From Saccharomycopsis malanga (taxonomy: Eukaryota > Ascomycota > Saccharomycetes > Ascoideales > Saccharomycopsidaceae): a stretch of 64,000 nt of DNA. The DNA is taken from NCBI GenBank assembly GCA_004014935.1, contig CP025321.1, positions 2,480,001 through 2,544,000 on the forward strand, read 5' to 3'. Made by a program: the position numbers and the translations under genes. The notes under the pieces are model-generated. The model was not told the DNA's origin. It saw only the letters and a list, made by a program, of their open reading frames with translations, and did no database searches. Shown piece by piece: positions 38,833 to 48,612 of this stretch (its first letter is position 1; the number at the start of each line of letters is the position of its first letter).

Positions 38833-40134
38833 ATGATGAGAATATTGAATGAAAAATTTGTAGTCTTTGACTCTACTTTACGAGCAGAGTCAGATATGCA
38901 TAAGCTAATTTGGAAGACTGTTCCTGTATCACGGACGGTGAGTGTGAATGCTAATGATGTAATGGGGCGTGCGGCGTTAGCGGCAGGCCAATGAAATCTG
39001 GGGTAATTTGGGCTGGACTAACAATATGCTAAGGAAGTTTCACTCAATCGGGTATTGAGATGCGGGCAAGCGTTCCGGTGGAAGAATGTTGATGGGATAT
39101 GGTCATGTACATTGAGAGGCAGGGTTGTGTTTCTCAAGCAAGATGATTTTAGCTTGCATTATAGTTCACTTTGGCCGCAGGAACAATATAAAGATGATGT
39201 GCTAAGTGAGGAAGTCAAGGACGATACGCTAGAACTAATAACGGAGTATCTCAATCTCAAGATCAAGATTGCGGACTTATACACACAATGGTCTGCAAAC
39301 GATGCAAATTTCCAAAAACATGCAAAGACTTTTTCCGGAATCCGGATCCTTCGCCAGGATCCCTGGGAGAACTTGGTCTCGTTCATCTGTCTGACCAATA
39401 ACAATGTGAAGCGAATATCCCAGATGTGTGACAAGTTGTGTGTCCATTTTGGTGATTATATCAACACTTTCAACAGCATCAAATATTACGATTTCCCTAC
39501 CCCTCATTCTCTAGCCGTAGATGACTCTGTAGAGCACAGATTGAGAGAGTTGGGCTTCGGGTATAGAGCCAAGTATATACACAGGACTGCTAAACAAGTG
39601 GTGTCCTCTCCAGACGGTATTTCCCACTTGTATGGCTTGCGTGACCAGGACTACAAGACTGCACATGCGGCTCTATTGGCTTTCACTGGTGTTGGGCCAA
39701 AAGTGGCTGATTGCGTGTGTTTAATGAGCCTCGACAAGCATGACGTTGTTCCTGTCGATACCCATGTTTGGACAATTGCCCAGCGTGATTACAAGTTCAA
39801 ATCTGGTCTCAAGATCAAGACTTTGAGTCAAAAAATATACGAGGAAACCGGCGACTTTTTTCGCAGCTTGTGGGGCCCTTATGCTGGATGGGCCCATTCT
39901 GTTTTGTTTGCTGCTGATTTGTCTGACTTGAACAATGGTATCAATGTCGTTGACGGAGTTCAAACACTTACAAACAAAAAGCGTAGAAAGATAAAATCAG
40001 TAACAGTAATTGATAGCGAGCTGCGCGATGTGAAAATCGAATTTAAGCAAGAGGAATCCGTCATATATGGTCCCTCAGGCAGACCATTGAGAGGAAAAAG
40101 GCGTCTTAAAGTTCTCGAGGCAAGAAATTTGTAA
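38833..40134 (+). CDS. OGG1: 8-oxoguanine DNA glycosylase/AP lyase
   Basis: About 401 aa from two exons, 38833-38937 and 39034-40134. The 96-nt intron has donor GTGAGT, branch GACTAAC and acceptor CTAAG. The join gives IWKTVPVSRT-EVSLNRVLRCGQAFRW, the expected N-terminal Ogg1 segment. The HhH-GPD core has GFGYRAKYI, GVGPKVADCVCLM with the catalytic Lys (about 258) and VPVDTHVW with the catalytic Asp (about 277). It excises 8-oxoG opposite C in nuclear and mitochondrial DNA. ATGs at 38833, 38836 and 38896 are in frame; the last would remove 21 residues. Residue 155 of this model, in FIC-L-TNNN, is a CTG codon (39391-39393) where other Ogg1 proteins have Ser, strong evidence for CUG-Ser decoding. 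Confidence 0.93.
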
Positions 40135-40195
40135 ATGAGGTTATTGTAAGATTTGTATTAAATTACTATATTTCGAGCTGCCGCTGGGCCGTACT

Positions 40196-41092
40196 TTACA
40201 CTTGGCAAAAAAGGGGCTTACTAATTGCCAAAATACACTTTCGAAAAGTAAAGATAATCCCTATTTTTAACTAAAATATGTCTATATGCCTTACTATTGC
40301 CCAGTGGCCAAGTTGGTTGAGCCATCATGCGCCATGCAAAACAAGTGTGGCGTTCCTCACTTTAGGTTTTGGAACTCGATTCGCGCTGTTGATGTTTTGA
40401 AGTAATCATCAAAAGTTTTATTAAATTAGCTCTATGGTATATAAGCTATTTTGATTTTAAAAAGCATACACCAGCATCCTGAATTTTTTTGCTATGTTAT
40501 CCTACTATTTGTAATAGAAAAAATTAGAGTTTCGAATAAATATTTGATAAAACGGAAATTTGTCAATTTTGACAAAAAAGTTGATTCTTTCAAGTCATAT
40601 TTTAGAGTCTTTCTAACAACCCAAATCATACAAAAATTAAATTTCTATACTCTTAAAAATTTAAAGTTTAATATCATGTACATTGTTTTGGTATTTGGCT
40701 TTTAAAATAATATTTAAAGTGCAAAAATATCATTTTGTCGAAAACAAGATATAATTTGCTAACAATCATATTTTTCATCCCTCAAAGAGATTCCCTTTAT
40801 TTCTTGACGTTATTACATTATTTTTTATTGCTCAAAGTGTTATTGGTGACTTCCCCAGGACTTGGATGAGCTTTTATTCCAAAGTGACACGTATCTCAAG
40901 AACTGAAAAAAGAACTGTTTTTTATAGGTTCTCAGGGGAACTTGTATCCAATAATAACCATTATATATCGTCAAAATAACATATTTCAACTTCCTGTTTA
41001 CATTGAATATTTTATGGGGCTCGGTAAAGCGTATTGTGCTTATTTATAAGCTTTATATCTTTGCTTGAGGGATTCCGTTTTGAAAAAATTCA
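40196..41092 (+). mobile_element. F2 retroposon-like repeat, copy d
   Basis: Plus-strand copy. A 14-bp F1 head start (GCCGCTGGGCCGTA, 40181-40194) abuts its 5' end. The tRNA-like segment is at about 40295-40400, with TGGCCAAGTTGG and CTCGATTCG. The body aligns with copies c and e to AGGGATTCCGTTTTGAA, then ends before the family 3' terminus. Confidence 0.7.
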
Positions 41093-41097
41093 ATTTT

Positions 41098-41133
41098 AAA
41101 CAATTATTATTATTATTATAGTTCGAGCCAGTA
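41098..41133 (-). mobile_element. F1 3'-end fragment with ATT tail
   Basis: Plus strand ATTATTATTATTATAG then TTCGAGCCAGTAAAT, the F1 3' terminus in minus orientation, right after F2 copy d. Confidence 0.45.
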
Positions 41134-41556
41134 AATATTGTTTTGGGAACATTTGAATGATATAAAAATTCTTGATAAGCTACCACAGCTTTTAAAGTAT
41201 ATTTACAATTTGTAAGGACTTTTGTAAGGACTTGGTAAACATAAATAAGATATGCCTAACGACTACATACAAACCTAGGAGGTATTTTGCTGGTATTTCT
41301 GACTAGCAAAGAGATATAAATAAAGAATTTTTTAGCCTAGCAAAGAGATACAAATTTTTCTAGCAAGAAAATACAAGTTGAGGATCAATATTTGGGACAT
41401 TTGTAAGCGTATAATTAATAATTATTAGCTCTATCAGCAAACCAAGACAGAGGGATATCAAACCAATCAAACCACAACACTACAAACAAACCGCTATCAT
41501 GCGAAATAATAAATCCCATTCAATACCTATTTACAATGTACATTTGATAACTATGA
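41134..41556. other. Intergenic, 3' side of MRPL4
   Basis: No gene seen; AT-rich, with an imperfect repeat of GCAAAGAGATA/CAAATTTTT at about 41309-41365. Confidence 0.4.
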
Positions 41557-42477
41557 TCATTGTTCGTCAAACTCCAATATGGCCTGTTCCACTTGCTTGG
41601 CTGGAACCTGTTTTATAATCTTCTTGTAGGCGTCCTTTGTTCTATTGGTCTCAATGAGCTCTAGAAGCTGGCCAATGTTCTTCAAGCCCTCTGCGTTGGA
41701 GGAGAATATAGGAAAAGCATCGTAAGCGTTGGTGAATGGAAGGAAATCCTGTTTTTGCTGCTCGCTGCCGTATTTTTCCACCTTCAAGTTGGCATTATAG
41801 ATGACACAGTCGGCAAAGTCTTGGTTTATCTTTACTTCTTCAGGAGCACTATTGATGTCGACACCAAAAACAGCCCAATTCAACCGGGTCAACTGTTCTT
41901 CTAGATCGTCGTTCTCGGCTTCCGAAGCCTCGAGATATCTTTGCTTAAAAGTCTCCAAAAACTTGCCTTTGTACTGAGGAAACACCTTCTGGGCGTTTTC
42001 AAAGGAATGCTGTCTTTCACTGAGAACATGTCTGATCCTCCACATTGTGGTTCTTATTTTGTCCGACACAATACTGTAAGATGAGCCACTGGCATCTCTT
42101 TGATCTTCCCACGACATACTATTGAACAAATGGATTTCCCGTCCAAGAATGTTTCTTTCTTTCAAACAATTGTACCATAAACTGTGTAAATCATTAAAAC
42201 TCTTACGTCTGAGCTCTGGGATTGTCCAGGCTCGGAAGTCCGACAGCTTAAGATCGTCATCGCCTCTTATGAGCTTTTTGTCCGCAAAAAACTGCCACAA
42301 AGGATGGTCGTCTTTCACTTTAATATTTTTCACCGTAGGTGCTATTGGTGCTCTCAACTTGATATTCGGTCTGATACGTCCATAGCTGGCTGCCGATGTA
42401 TGCAAGTTGGAACTTTGGCAAACAACCATCCCATTGCCATTATGACAAACCCGCGAAACCCGCGAAAACATACTCAT
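41557..42477 (-). CDS. MRPL4: Mitochondrial large-subunit ribosomal protein uL29m
   Basis: 306 aa. The N-terminus is an Arg/Ser/Asn-rich presequence with no acidic residue for about 35 positions. The diagnostic segment WTIPELRRKSFNDLHSLWYNCLKERN (residues about 83-108) is the MRP-L47/uL29m motif found in yeast Mrpl4. Mrpl4 sits near the exit tunnel of the mitoribosome. The start ATG at 42477 has a second ATG two codons on. It shares a 345-bp divergent promoter with LSM3. The C-terminal half is a lineage-specific extension, as in other yeasts. Confidence 0.92.
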   Translation of the reverse strand: MSMFSRVSRVCHNGNGMVVCQSSNLHTSAASYGRIRPNIKLRAPIAPTVKNIKVKDDHPLWQFFADKKLIRGDDDLKLSDFRAWTIPELRRKSFNDLHSLWYNCLKERNILGREIHLFNSMSWEDQRDASGSSYSIVSDKIRTTMWRIRHVLSERQHSFENAQKVFPQYKGKFLETFKQRYLEASEAENDDLEEQLTRLNWAVFGVDINSAPEEVKINQDFADCVIYNANLKVEKYGSEQQKQDFLPFTNAYDAFPIFSSNAEGLKNIGQLLELIETNRTKDAYKKIIKQVPAKQVEQAILEFDEQ

Positions 42478-42822
42478 AATATGACTTGTATCTCTTTATA
42501 TCTATCATCTATTAATTGTTTAGTACTTCTCTCTCTTAAACCTTAAGAAATTTTTCACCATCCAAAGACTCGTTAAACGGCCGGGTATCCCATGTGGCTT
42601 TTATGTACAATTATGCGTGGTGATGTGTAGTAATGTACGTATCATCTAGCAGTCGGGTAATATCATTCAAAAAAATAGTTGGAGGCGGCGGAGGATGATT
42701 ATATAGGCAATATATAATAAAGGCGTTGTTAATAATTAATGAGAAGATGGGAAATCATTGACAAGTAAATTGAAATACCATTTAAGGTTTAAAACATAGA
42801 GAATAATTTTGAATTGGATAAA
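42478..42822. promoter_or_regulatory. MRPL4-LSM3 divergent promoter
   Basis: 345 bp between two ATGs transcribed outward. It contains GGCGGCGGAGGATG (about 42684) and AT-rich stretches. No ORF. Confidence 0.45.
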
Positions 42823-43234
42823 ATGTCAGATTCTCTTGATTCAAATGAACCTCTTGATCTTATAAAGTCTCTTTTAGACGAGACCATAATTGTTAAGCTT
42901 CGTGGAGCTAGAGAGATTATGGGCAAGCTTCATGTATGTGTTTTTGGAGACATATAGCCAGGATTGGACTTGTACTAACAGGCTGTGTAGGCGTACGATA
43001 ATCATTGTAACATGGTGTTGGAGGATGCAGTGGAGACCATATATCACGTTGGGGAAGACAGTAGTGATATTAAGGTAAGTTTTTGGGCAGTCTACAGTAG
43101 GATGTATTGTTTTTTATTTTATTTTATTTTATTTTATTTACTAACAAGTGTAGAAAACCACTAAAACCTCAGAGATGATATTTGTGAGAGGCGATTCCGT
43201 GATACTATTCTCGTCGCCAGAGCTCAATGACTAG
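42823..43234 (+). CDS. LSM3: U6 snRNA-associated Sm-like protein LSm3
   Basis: 91 aa from three exons: 42823-42933, 42991-43074 and 43154-43234. Intron 1 (57 nt) has GTATGT, TACTAAC and GTGTAG; intron 2 (79 nt) has GTAAGT, TTACTAAC and GTGTAG. Both are in phase 0. The protein shows the Sm1 motif (DETIIVKLRGAREIMGKLHAYD-type, with NMVLEDAVET) and the Sm2 motif (FVRGDSVILFS), matching yeast Lsm3. It is a subunit of the Lsm2-8 ring on U6 snRNA and the Lsm1-7 decapping ring. No single exon exceeds 37 codons, so ORF-based annotation would miss it. Intron 2 contains a TTTTA pentamer run (about 43113-43138). Confidence 0.97.
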
Positions 43235-43239
43235 TTTTA

Positions 43240-44000
43240 CGGTTTCATATACAGGTGTACATTAGACAGTTCAATTTTTCTTAAAAGTTGTTTATTGTAG
43301 AGTATATGTAAGCGTTTTGAAAAGAGGATTGAAGATTGGGTTGTTATTGTAGAGTTTATTTATACAAACGTTTTATGGAGATATGGAGCAAACAATTATA
43401 GTAGAGGCATCCATTTTGAATTACAAAAAATGTTTATTCATATAAAAGTTTTATGAAAAGCGAAAAGATACATTGAACAATTTCTATTGTGGAGCTGTTG
43501 TATTATTGAGATTGCTGGAGAATGGATAGAACGATAGCTGGCTTTCTACAAGGATAAAAAAAGTGTAATATAAAGAAGGAAATAGAGTCTTTGGTAGTAC
43601 TTAGAACGGTGCGATATCTAAAAAGGTAATCGAAGGTCCAAACAATAGTGTAGACTTGTAAGTTTATCAAAGCAAGTGGTTATAGGTCCCAATGAATAAG
43701 TCTAGCCAATAAAAAGACCATTTATAAGCAGAATAAACATAGAATAATGGAATCTAATACATCTTATCGAACAAACTATAAGTCTAGAAGCATATAGAGG
43801 TTTACCGCCAATGATACGGTTGTCCATTTTTAGTTGTAAAAAATGATCATTTATAAACATTTTATGAAAAGAGCAAAGATGAAATAGATTGGAGAGTTAT
43901 TGTACCATCAGTAATAAGCGTTTATATTCTCATCTTAGCTTTGCTTACAAAACTTTTCAACTTTTGATTAGTCTTGAGCGTGGAAATACAGTTTAATGCA
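43240..44000. repeat. Degenerate tandem repeat region with F3 inside
   Basis: Units resembling TTGTAAAAAATG-TTATT-ATA, GTTTTATGAAAAG-GAAAAGAT occur near 43285, 43425 and 43833, interspersed around F3 copy 2. Non-coding on inspection. Confidence 0.45.
43510..43838 (+). repeat. F3 dispersed repeat, copy 2
   Basis: Shares ordered blocks with 6600-6940 (GGAGAATGGATAGAACG, GGAAATAGAGTCTT, GTAATCGAAG, GTCTAGCCAATAA, AACATAGAATAA, GAAGCATATAGAGGTTTACC). About three quarters of positions match by eye. No terminal repeats or shared ORF. Confidence 0.6.
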
Positions 44001-44118
44001 ACGGTTGGTGTTTAATGTTAAAACACTGTAAGAATATCTACCACCAATATATGAAAGAAGTGATGACTAGATAAAATTCTCTATTGTAAAATATATAAAA
44101 TCATGCTAATTATAATCG

Positions 44119-44339
44119 TAATAAAAGAAACTTATAATTCGAGTCCAGTACAGATCAGTTTCGTATACATGGGCCATGTCTTAACGGACTTGATAAGCCC
44201 CAATCATGTCCTGTTAATCATAATCGCTCTTGAGCCTGTTAGGTCTTTCCAAGAGTACTTACTAACCGTTGAAATATCCTGCCAGGTCTTTTTCTCTTTT
44301 CCGAGACTGCTACTCACTGAGCCATCGGACCCAGCGGCC
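44119..44339 (-). mobile_element. F1 SINE-like element, rearranged
   Basis: Typical 3' end (AATTCGAGTCCAGTACAGATCAG), distal body (CATGTCTTAACGGACTTGATAA, TGTCCTGTTAATCATAATCG) and head (CACTGAGCCATCGGACCCAGCGGCC). A partial duplication of CCTGTTAGGTCTTT lies in the middle. It ends 17 bp from the NTE1 stop codon. Confidence 0.65.
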
Positions 44340-44355
44340 TGTCAATAAGCAACGG

Positions 44356-47300
44356 TTAGATAGAATTGCGACGTTGGAGCTTAAACTCACTTTTAGACTT
44401 GATAGGCTGAATGTTTCCAATATCTTTTGGAAGCTTTCCTTGTTTTCTCAAGTTATTGAGTTCCTCAGTAGCATATTTATGACCGACTTGGTAAATCTCA
44501 GTAAACTTGCCAAAAGCCAAAGTGCCGTAGTTTTCAATAGGAGGCCGCAAGTATATGACACCAGGGGTAGCCTTTGCTTTCTCTAGAGCAACCACAGAGC
44601 CTACATAAGCTAAGCGTAATTGGATATCTGCCATGCTGGGAACAGAAGGCTTCTTTGAAAACGGATTATAACGATTGATTAATTCAAGAAAACCAGACAA
44701 GGTGTCACCATAAGTCATTGGGGTTCTGTCATCAACGGAACCGACATCAACAGCAAAAATGGTATTTGCACCTTGTCTTTTCATCTCCAGAACAGGCAAG
44801 TTATCAACATAACCACCGTCAAGAAGCATGTTGCCGTGGTCAATGACAGGAGGCACCAAGCCACACAAGGACATGGATGCTCTGATAAATCGCCACGCAT
44901 AACCAGAGGTGTGGAACTCCATGACAGAGTTGGTGATGTTGGTTGAGTTGCAGTAGTACCTGATCCAGAAATCTTCGATTCTGCTGTCGCCAAACGCTTT
45001 CCAGACGCCTCTGTTGAACTCGTGGCCCGTGGTGTATGCTACCAAGGGATATGTCAAGTCAGACAACGTCCGCCAGACACTGGCGACTCTACCAGAGAAC
45101 TTTTTGGCTCTGCCATAGATGGGCACAATGTCGTATTCTTTGGCATACAATCCGCCTACAAACGAGCCAATCGACGTGCCGCCTACAATGTCTATAGGAA
45201 TGCCCTGGTTTTCCAATGTCTGGATCACGCCTATGTGGGCAATCCCTCTGGCACCGCCTCCTCCTAGCACCAAACCAATGGCCTGGCCCGACAAGATTCT
45301 TGCTAGCCGGGCAAAATCGCTCTTGTGATGATCTACAGGCATATAGTATCGTTTTCCACCAATGTTCTTGTACCTATCCACAATGTCCTGTTTCAATGTT
45401 TCTACTCTGGACTTCAAGTTTGACAAGAACAATGCAGGAAGAAGATTAGTGGTTCTACTGGCAGAGTTGTTGGTGTACGTGCTAGTGTGTGAAATGTGGA
45501 ATTGAATATGATGGTGTGCCTCAACCCATAACCGGTTCTTGAGCCAATTGTTTGTAGATCCTGGAACAACATATCTGTCAGGATGTAGCAAAACAAGTTC
45601 TGTTCTTGCGCTGGTTTTTACTTTCAAAAGCAACCGTTCGTATTCGCCAATCGCAGGGTCGCCCGAGGCATCTGCTAACAATAAAACACAGTCTCCCTGA
45701 GATATACAAGTCTGTGTCCAGTTTGAATTCACCTGTGTATCTGTGACATAAACAATTAATTGGTACCGTTCTTCCAAATCGGAAAAGTAGCCTGACTGCT
45801 TCAACTTTGCCAACTTGTCAAAAGCGTGTCTTCCCAAATGACTTAGTGTAGAAGCCTGGTTCAACGAGATGACAGATTTGCCCATTCTTTTGAACTCACC
45901 CACTAACTTCTCGGCAAACTCTGTCACTGGCAACCCATACTTTGTAGGAAGAATAGTAATGGTCTTGTAGTTGGTGAAAAACGGTCTGGCATTGGTATTG
46001 ACAGCAGGGGAAACGTCTAATCCGCCGCCTGGTATCGATTGGTCTCCGCTAGACACTTTCTGGGCCACTAGTCTTGAGATTTTGATCATGATAGACGGGT
46101 TTCTCAACGCTAGAAACTCAAACAAATGTCTAGGGATTCTAGCAGCCTCCGATTCTCTTACAGCAACTAAAGAACTGTTTCTTTTAGAAGCCGTCAACAC
46201 TTCTAGTTCCCCAAGACTGGAGCCTTGGCCATATTCGCCCAAGATCTGTGTGTCGCTGCCGTTTTCCTTGAGTTCCCGGAATCTACCACTCAACACAACA
46301 TATATACCCGTGGCATTCATATCCTGCTTGTATATAGAATGGCCTGCCTTGGCCTGGACCCATTCCACCGCAAAGTCCATGTCCAACAAGTCCTTGCTCA
46401 TGACTTTGATAAGTTTCTTTGCAATAGACAAGTGGATAGTAAAATACTTCTCGCATAGTCGGTTGATAGTGTCCTGAGACAAAAAGCCTACATACGAATT
46501 CGAGCTGGCTTTGATAGTCACCAATGACTTGTGTCCTACTAAGGAAGCAAGGTAACCAGCGATACAACCAGGTGTTGCTGTGTATAGAAGCTTTTCGCTG
46601 GTATCGTTGCCAAACGTTGTCTCCGTGTACGTTACGTCCAACGAGCCCGAAACTACATAATACAAGCCGTCATTAGGAGAGCTCTGTTTGATGATTGTAG
46701 TACCTTTTTTGAAATACAAAAACTTTATACCATCAGCAAACTCGCTCTTGGCCTGGTCGAAATCTAACAAGGTTTGTTCGTCATTGTTCACTGAAATAGA
46801 GCCTCTACGAGACGAAGACGGAGAGAAAACACTTTTCTTGAAAGGTCTTGATCGAGGAGTAGAAGACAGCAGGTCTGGATTTAAGGACTTGTCAAGATGA
46901 GTTGTTGAAGGTTTCTGCGTTTTCTTTACAAAATTGACTAGAGAACTGGAACTGGATGTCCGTAAAATAGGACTGTTGATAGATTTCTCGTTGATACCCA
47001 AGAATTTAAAGAGGTTCTCGGCAAGAGCAATTCTCAATGCAGTATCTTCGGTTTCTTCTTCAGCACTGAAGGTCTTGGTTTTGATTTCCGTGGAGCTTTG
47101 GTAAGAAGGATCAAACAAACCAGTTCGGGAAATTGGAACATTGGATAACAAGTCGCCAGGATGATGTCTGTTTCTGGAGTCTAGTATAACATGTCTAGAA
47201 TGAGTGTCTTGGCTTCTCAATTGCGGTTTTTTTAATGACAAGGTTGATTGGGTCATGAAATCGTCCTTACTTTCTTTACGTTTCAAGACTATGCTGGAGC

Positions 47301-48612
47301 TTGCTGTGTTGGATGGTGAGGTATGAGAAAAACTATTTCTTCTTTTACTACGACGGGCAGCACCAGATGTAGCTGTCTTAACGGTTGCAACATCACTATA
47401 TTCAGATTGACACAATTGAGCTTCGATGTCGGCAATTTGGTCATCTATTCTACGAATGACACTGTCACAAAGATATTTTGGTAATTGGCAATCTGTTTCT
47501 TTGTTGAGATTGGCCTCGGTTTCGAATATCTCGTTTGTCAAGCCAAAATAGTTGTGGGCGGTTTGGAACGTCACTCTATATAATCTGGTCAAAACAACCT
47601 GAACAATGTGAGAAGCTGCTCTTGGCCACTTTCTAGTCAACCTCCTGAACGAATCAGCAGGAATAATGGCTATAGTGCAATCGGTCTTTGCACGAGCGAT
47701 TAAATCAGGCAACAACGATTCATGAGGAAGCTCTTCAAGAGGGCTTTGAGAGCGTTCATGCAAACTGCCGTCGTCAAAAGTATCTACGTTATCTACCAAA
47801 TAATCAGGAAAGATTTCCAACGAGTTGACAGAGTCTGGGTTGGAGTTGAAGGTTCTCATGACCTTGAAAACTACTTGGTCACTGTTATTGAAGGCATTAC
47901 TAGAGGACGAGTAGTCGTCGGTGAATAAAGACAATATACTGACTAAGGAAGACAAGGGATTACCGGTCTTGACATAGTTGATGAGCTGGAACCGTTCTCC
48001 GTTCAAAATGTAAGTATCTTCCAGATTGGAGTTGCTGAGAGAAGATTTTTTTTCGTTTTCAGTACTGACTTTGGAATACACATTGACAGAACCTTCCACG
48101 ACAATCGAGAAACCCAACGAGCTGTCCAATGCAAACAACTCGCCAGCATCGAGTCTTTGGGTCTTCATCGATCTGGTAAGCTCGTGGAAAACAGGTTTGT
48201 CCAAATAACCAAATATCTTAATTGCCGAAAGAAACTCCTCCAAATACGACGAGAAACCAGACTTTGTTTCCTCGTCGCGAGAATCAATATACGATTTGGA
48301 TTGCAGACTGGAGCCGTAAGGCTCAGAAGAAAGCTTTTCATAAAGATTTAAGTACTTGTATCTGATAAATAGCCAGACACCTCCTAGGAGTATAAACAGC
48401 ACGCATAACGCAGTGCTCAACGAAATGGCAATATGAATCTTACCGGTCAAGATCTTAAGAATAAAGCTCCAGAAAGAATACGTCTTCTCGACAAATAACC
48501 AGTGTGCGACCCACAATAGACTCTTGAATATTGACACATGATAAGTTGTCGCGTCCTCAGCATTGGTTAACATGGCTGTTTCAGGGTATACAACCGTGCT
48601 AGGAAAACTCAT
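44356..48612 (-). CDS. NTE1: Lysophospholipase/neuropathy target esterase homologue
   Basis: 1418 aa. An N-terminal ER membrane anchor (residues about 50-83, IAISLSTALCVLFILLGGVW) is followed by cyclic-nucleotide-binding-like domains (for example RLDAGELFALDSS, FKKGTTIIKQSSPNDGLYYV, IYKQDMNATGIYVVLSGRF). The C-terminal patatin domain has the oxyanion motif GGGGARGIAHIG, the nucleophile motif GTSIG (Ser about 1146) and the catalytic Asp in DGGYVDN. Nte1 deacylates phosphatidylcholine and lysophosphatidylcholine to glycerophosphocholine at the ER and lipid droplets. A CTG codon (44788-44790) occupies the residue after NLPV, where fungal homologues I recall have a small or hydroxyl residue, compatible with CUG-Ser. 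It ends in RRNSI, as in other yeast Nte1 proteins. Confidence 0.96.
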   Translation of the reverse strand: MSFPSTVVYPETAMLTNAEDATTYHVSIFKSLLWVAHWLFVEKTYSFWSFILKILTGKIHIAISLSTALCVLFILLGGVWLFIRYKYLNLYEKLSSEPYGSSLQSKSYIDSRDEETKSGFSSYLEEFLSAIKIFGYLDKPVFHELTRSMKTQRLDAGELFALDSSLGFSIVVEGSVNVYSKVSTENEKKSSLSNSNLEDTYILNGERFQLINYVKTGNPLSSLVSILSLFTDDYSSSSNAFNNSDQVVFKVMRTFNSNPDSVNSLEIFPDYLVDNVDTFDDGSLHERSQSPLEELPHESLLPDLIARAKTDCTIAIIPADSFRRLTRKWPRAASHIVQVVLTRLYRVTFQTAHNYFGLTNEIFETEANLNKETDCQLPKYLCDSVIRRIDDQIADIEAQLCQSEYSDVATVKTATSGAARRSKRRNSFSHTSPSNTASSSIVLKRKESKDDFMTQSTLSLKKPQLRSQDTHSRHVILDSRNRHHPGDLLSNVPISRTGLFDPSYQSSTEIKTKTFSAEEETEDTALRIALAENLFKFLGINEKSINSPILRTSSSSSLVNFVKKTQKPSTTHLDKSLNPDLLSSTPRSRPFKKSVFSPSSSRRGSISVNNDEQTLLDFDQAKSEFADGIKFLYFKKGTTIIKQSSPNDGLYYVVSGSLDVTYTETTFGNDTSEKLLYTATPGCIAGYLASLVGHKSLVTIKASSNSYVGFLSQDTINRLCEKYFTIHLSIAKKLIKVMSKDLLDMDFAVEWVQAKAGHSIYKQDMNATGIYVVLSGRFRELKENGSDTQILGEYGQGSSLGELEVLTASKRNSSLVAVRESEAARIPRHLFEFLALRNPSIMIKISRLVAQKVSSGDQSIPGGGLDVSPAVNTNARPFFTNYKTITILPTKYGLPVTEFAEKLVGEFKRMGKSVISLNQASTLSHLGRHAFDKLAKLKQSGYFSDLEERYQLIVYVTDTQVNSNWTQTCISQGDCVLLLADASGDPAIGEYERLLLKVKTSARTELVLLHPDRYVVPGSTNNWLKNRLWVEAHHHIQFHISHTSTYTNNSASRTTNLLPALFLSNLKSRVETLKQDIVDRYKNIGGKRYYMPVDHHKSDFARLARILSGQAIGLVLGGGGARGIAHIGVIQTLENQGIPIDIVGGTSIGSFVGGLYAKEYDIVPIYGRAKKFSGRVASVWRTLSDLTYPLVAYTTGHEFNRGVWKAFGDSRIEDFWIRYYCNSTNITNSVMEFHTSGYAWRFIRASMSLCGLVPPVIDHGNMLLDGGYVDNLPVLEMKRQGANTIFAVDVGSVDDRTPMTYGDTLSGFLELINRYNPFSKKPSVPSMADIQLRLAYVGSVVALEKAKATPGVIYLRPPIENYGTLAFGKFTEIYQVGHKYATEELNNLRKQGKLPKDIGNIQPIKSKSEFKLQRRNSI

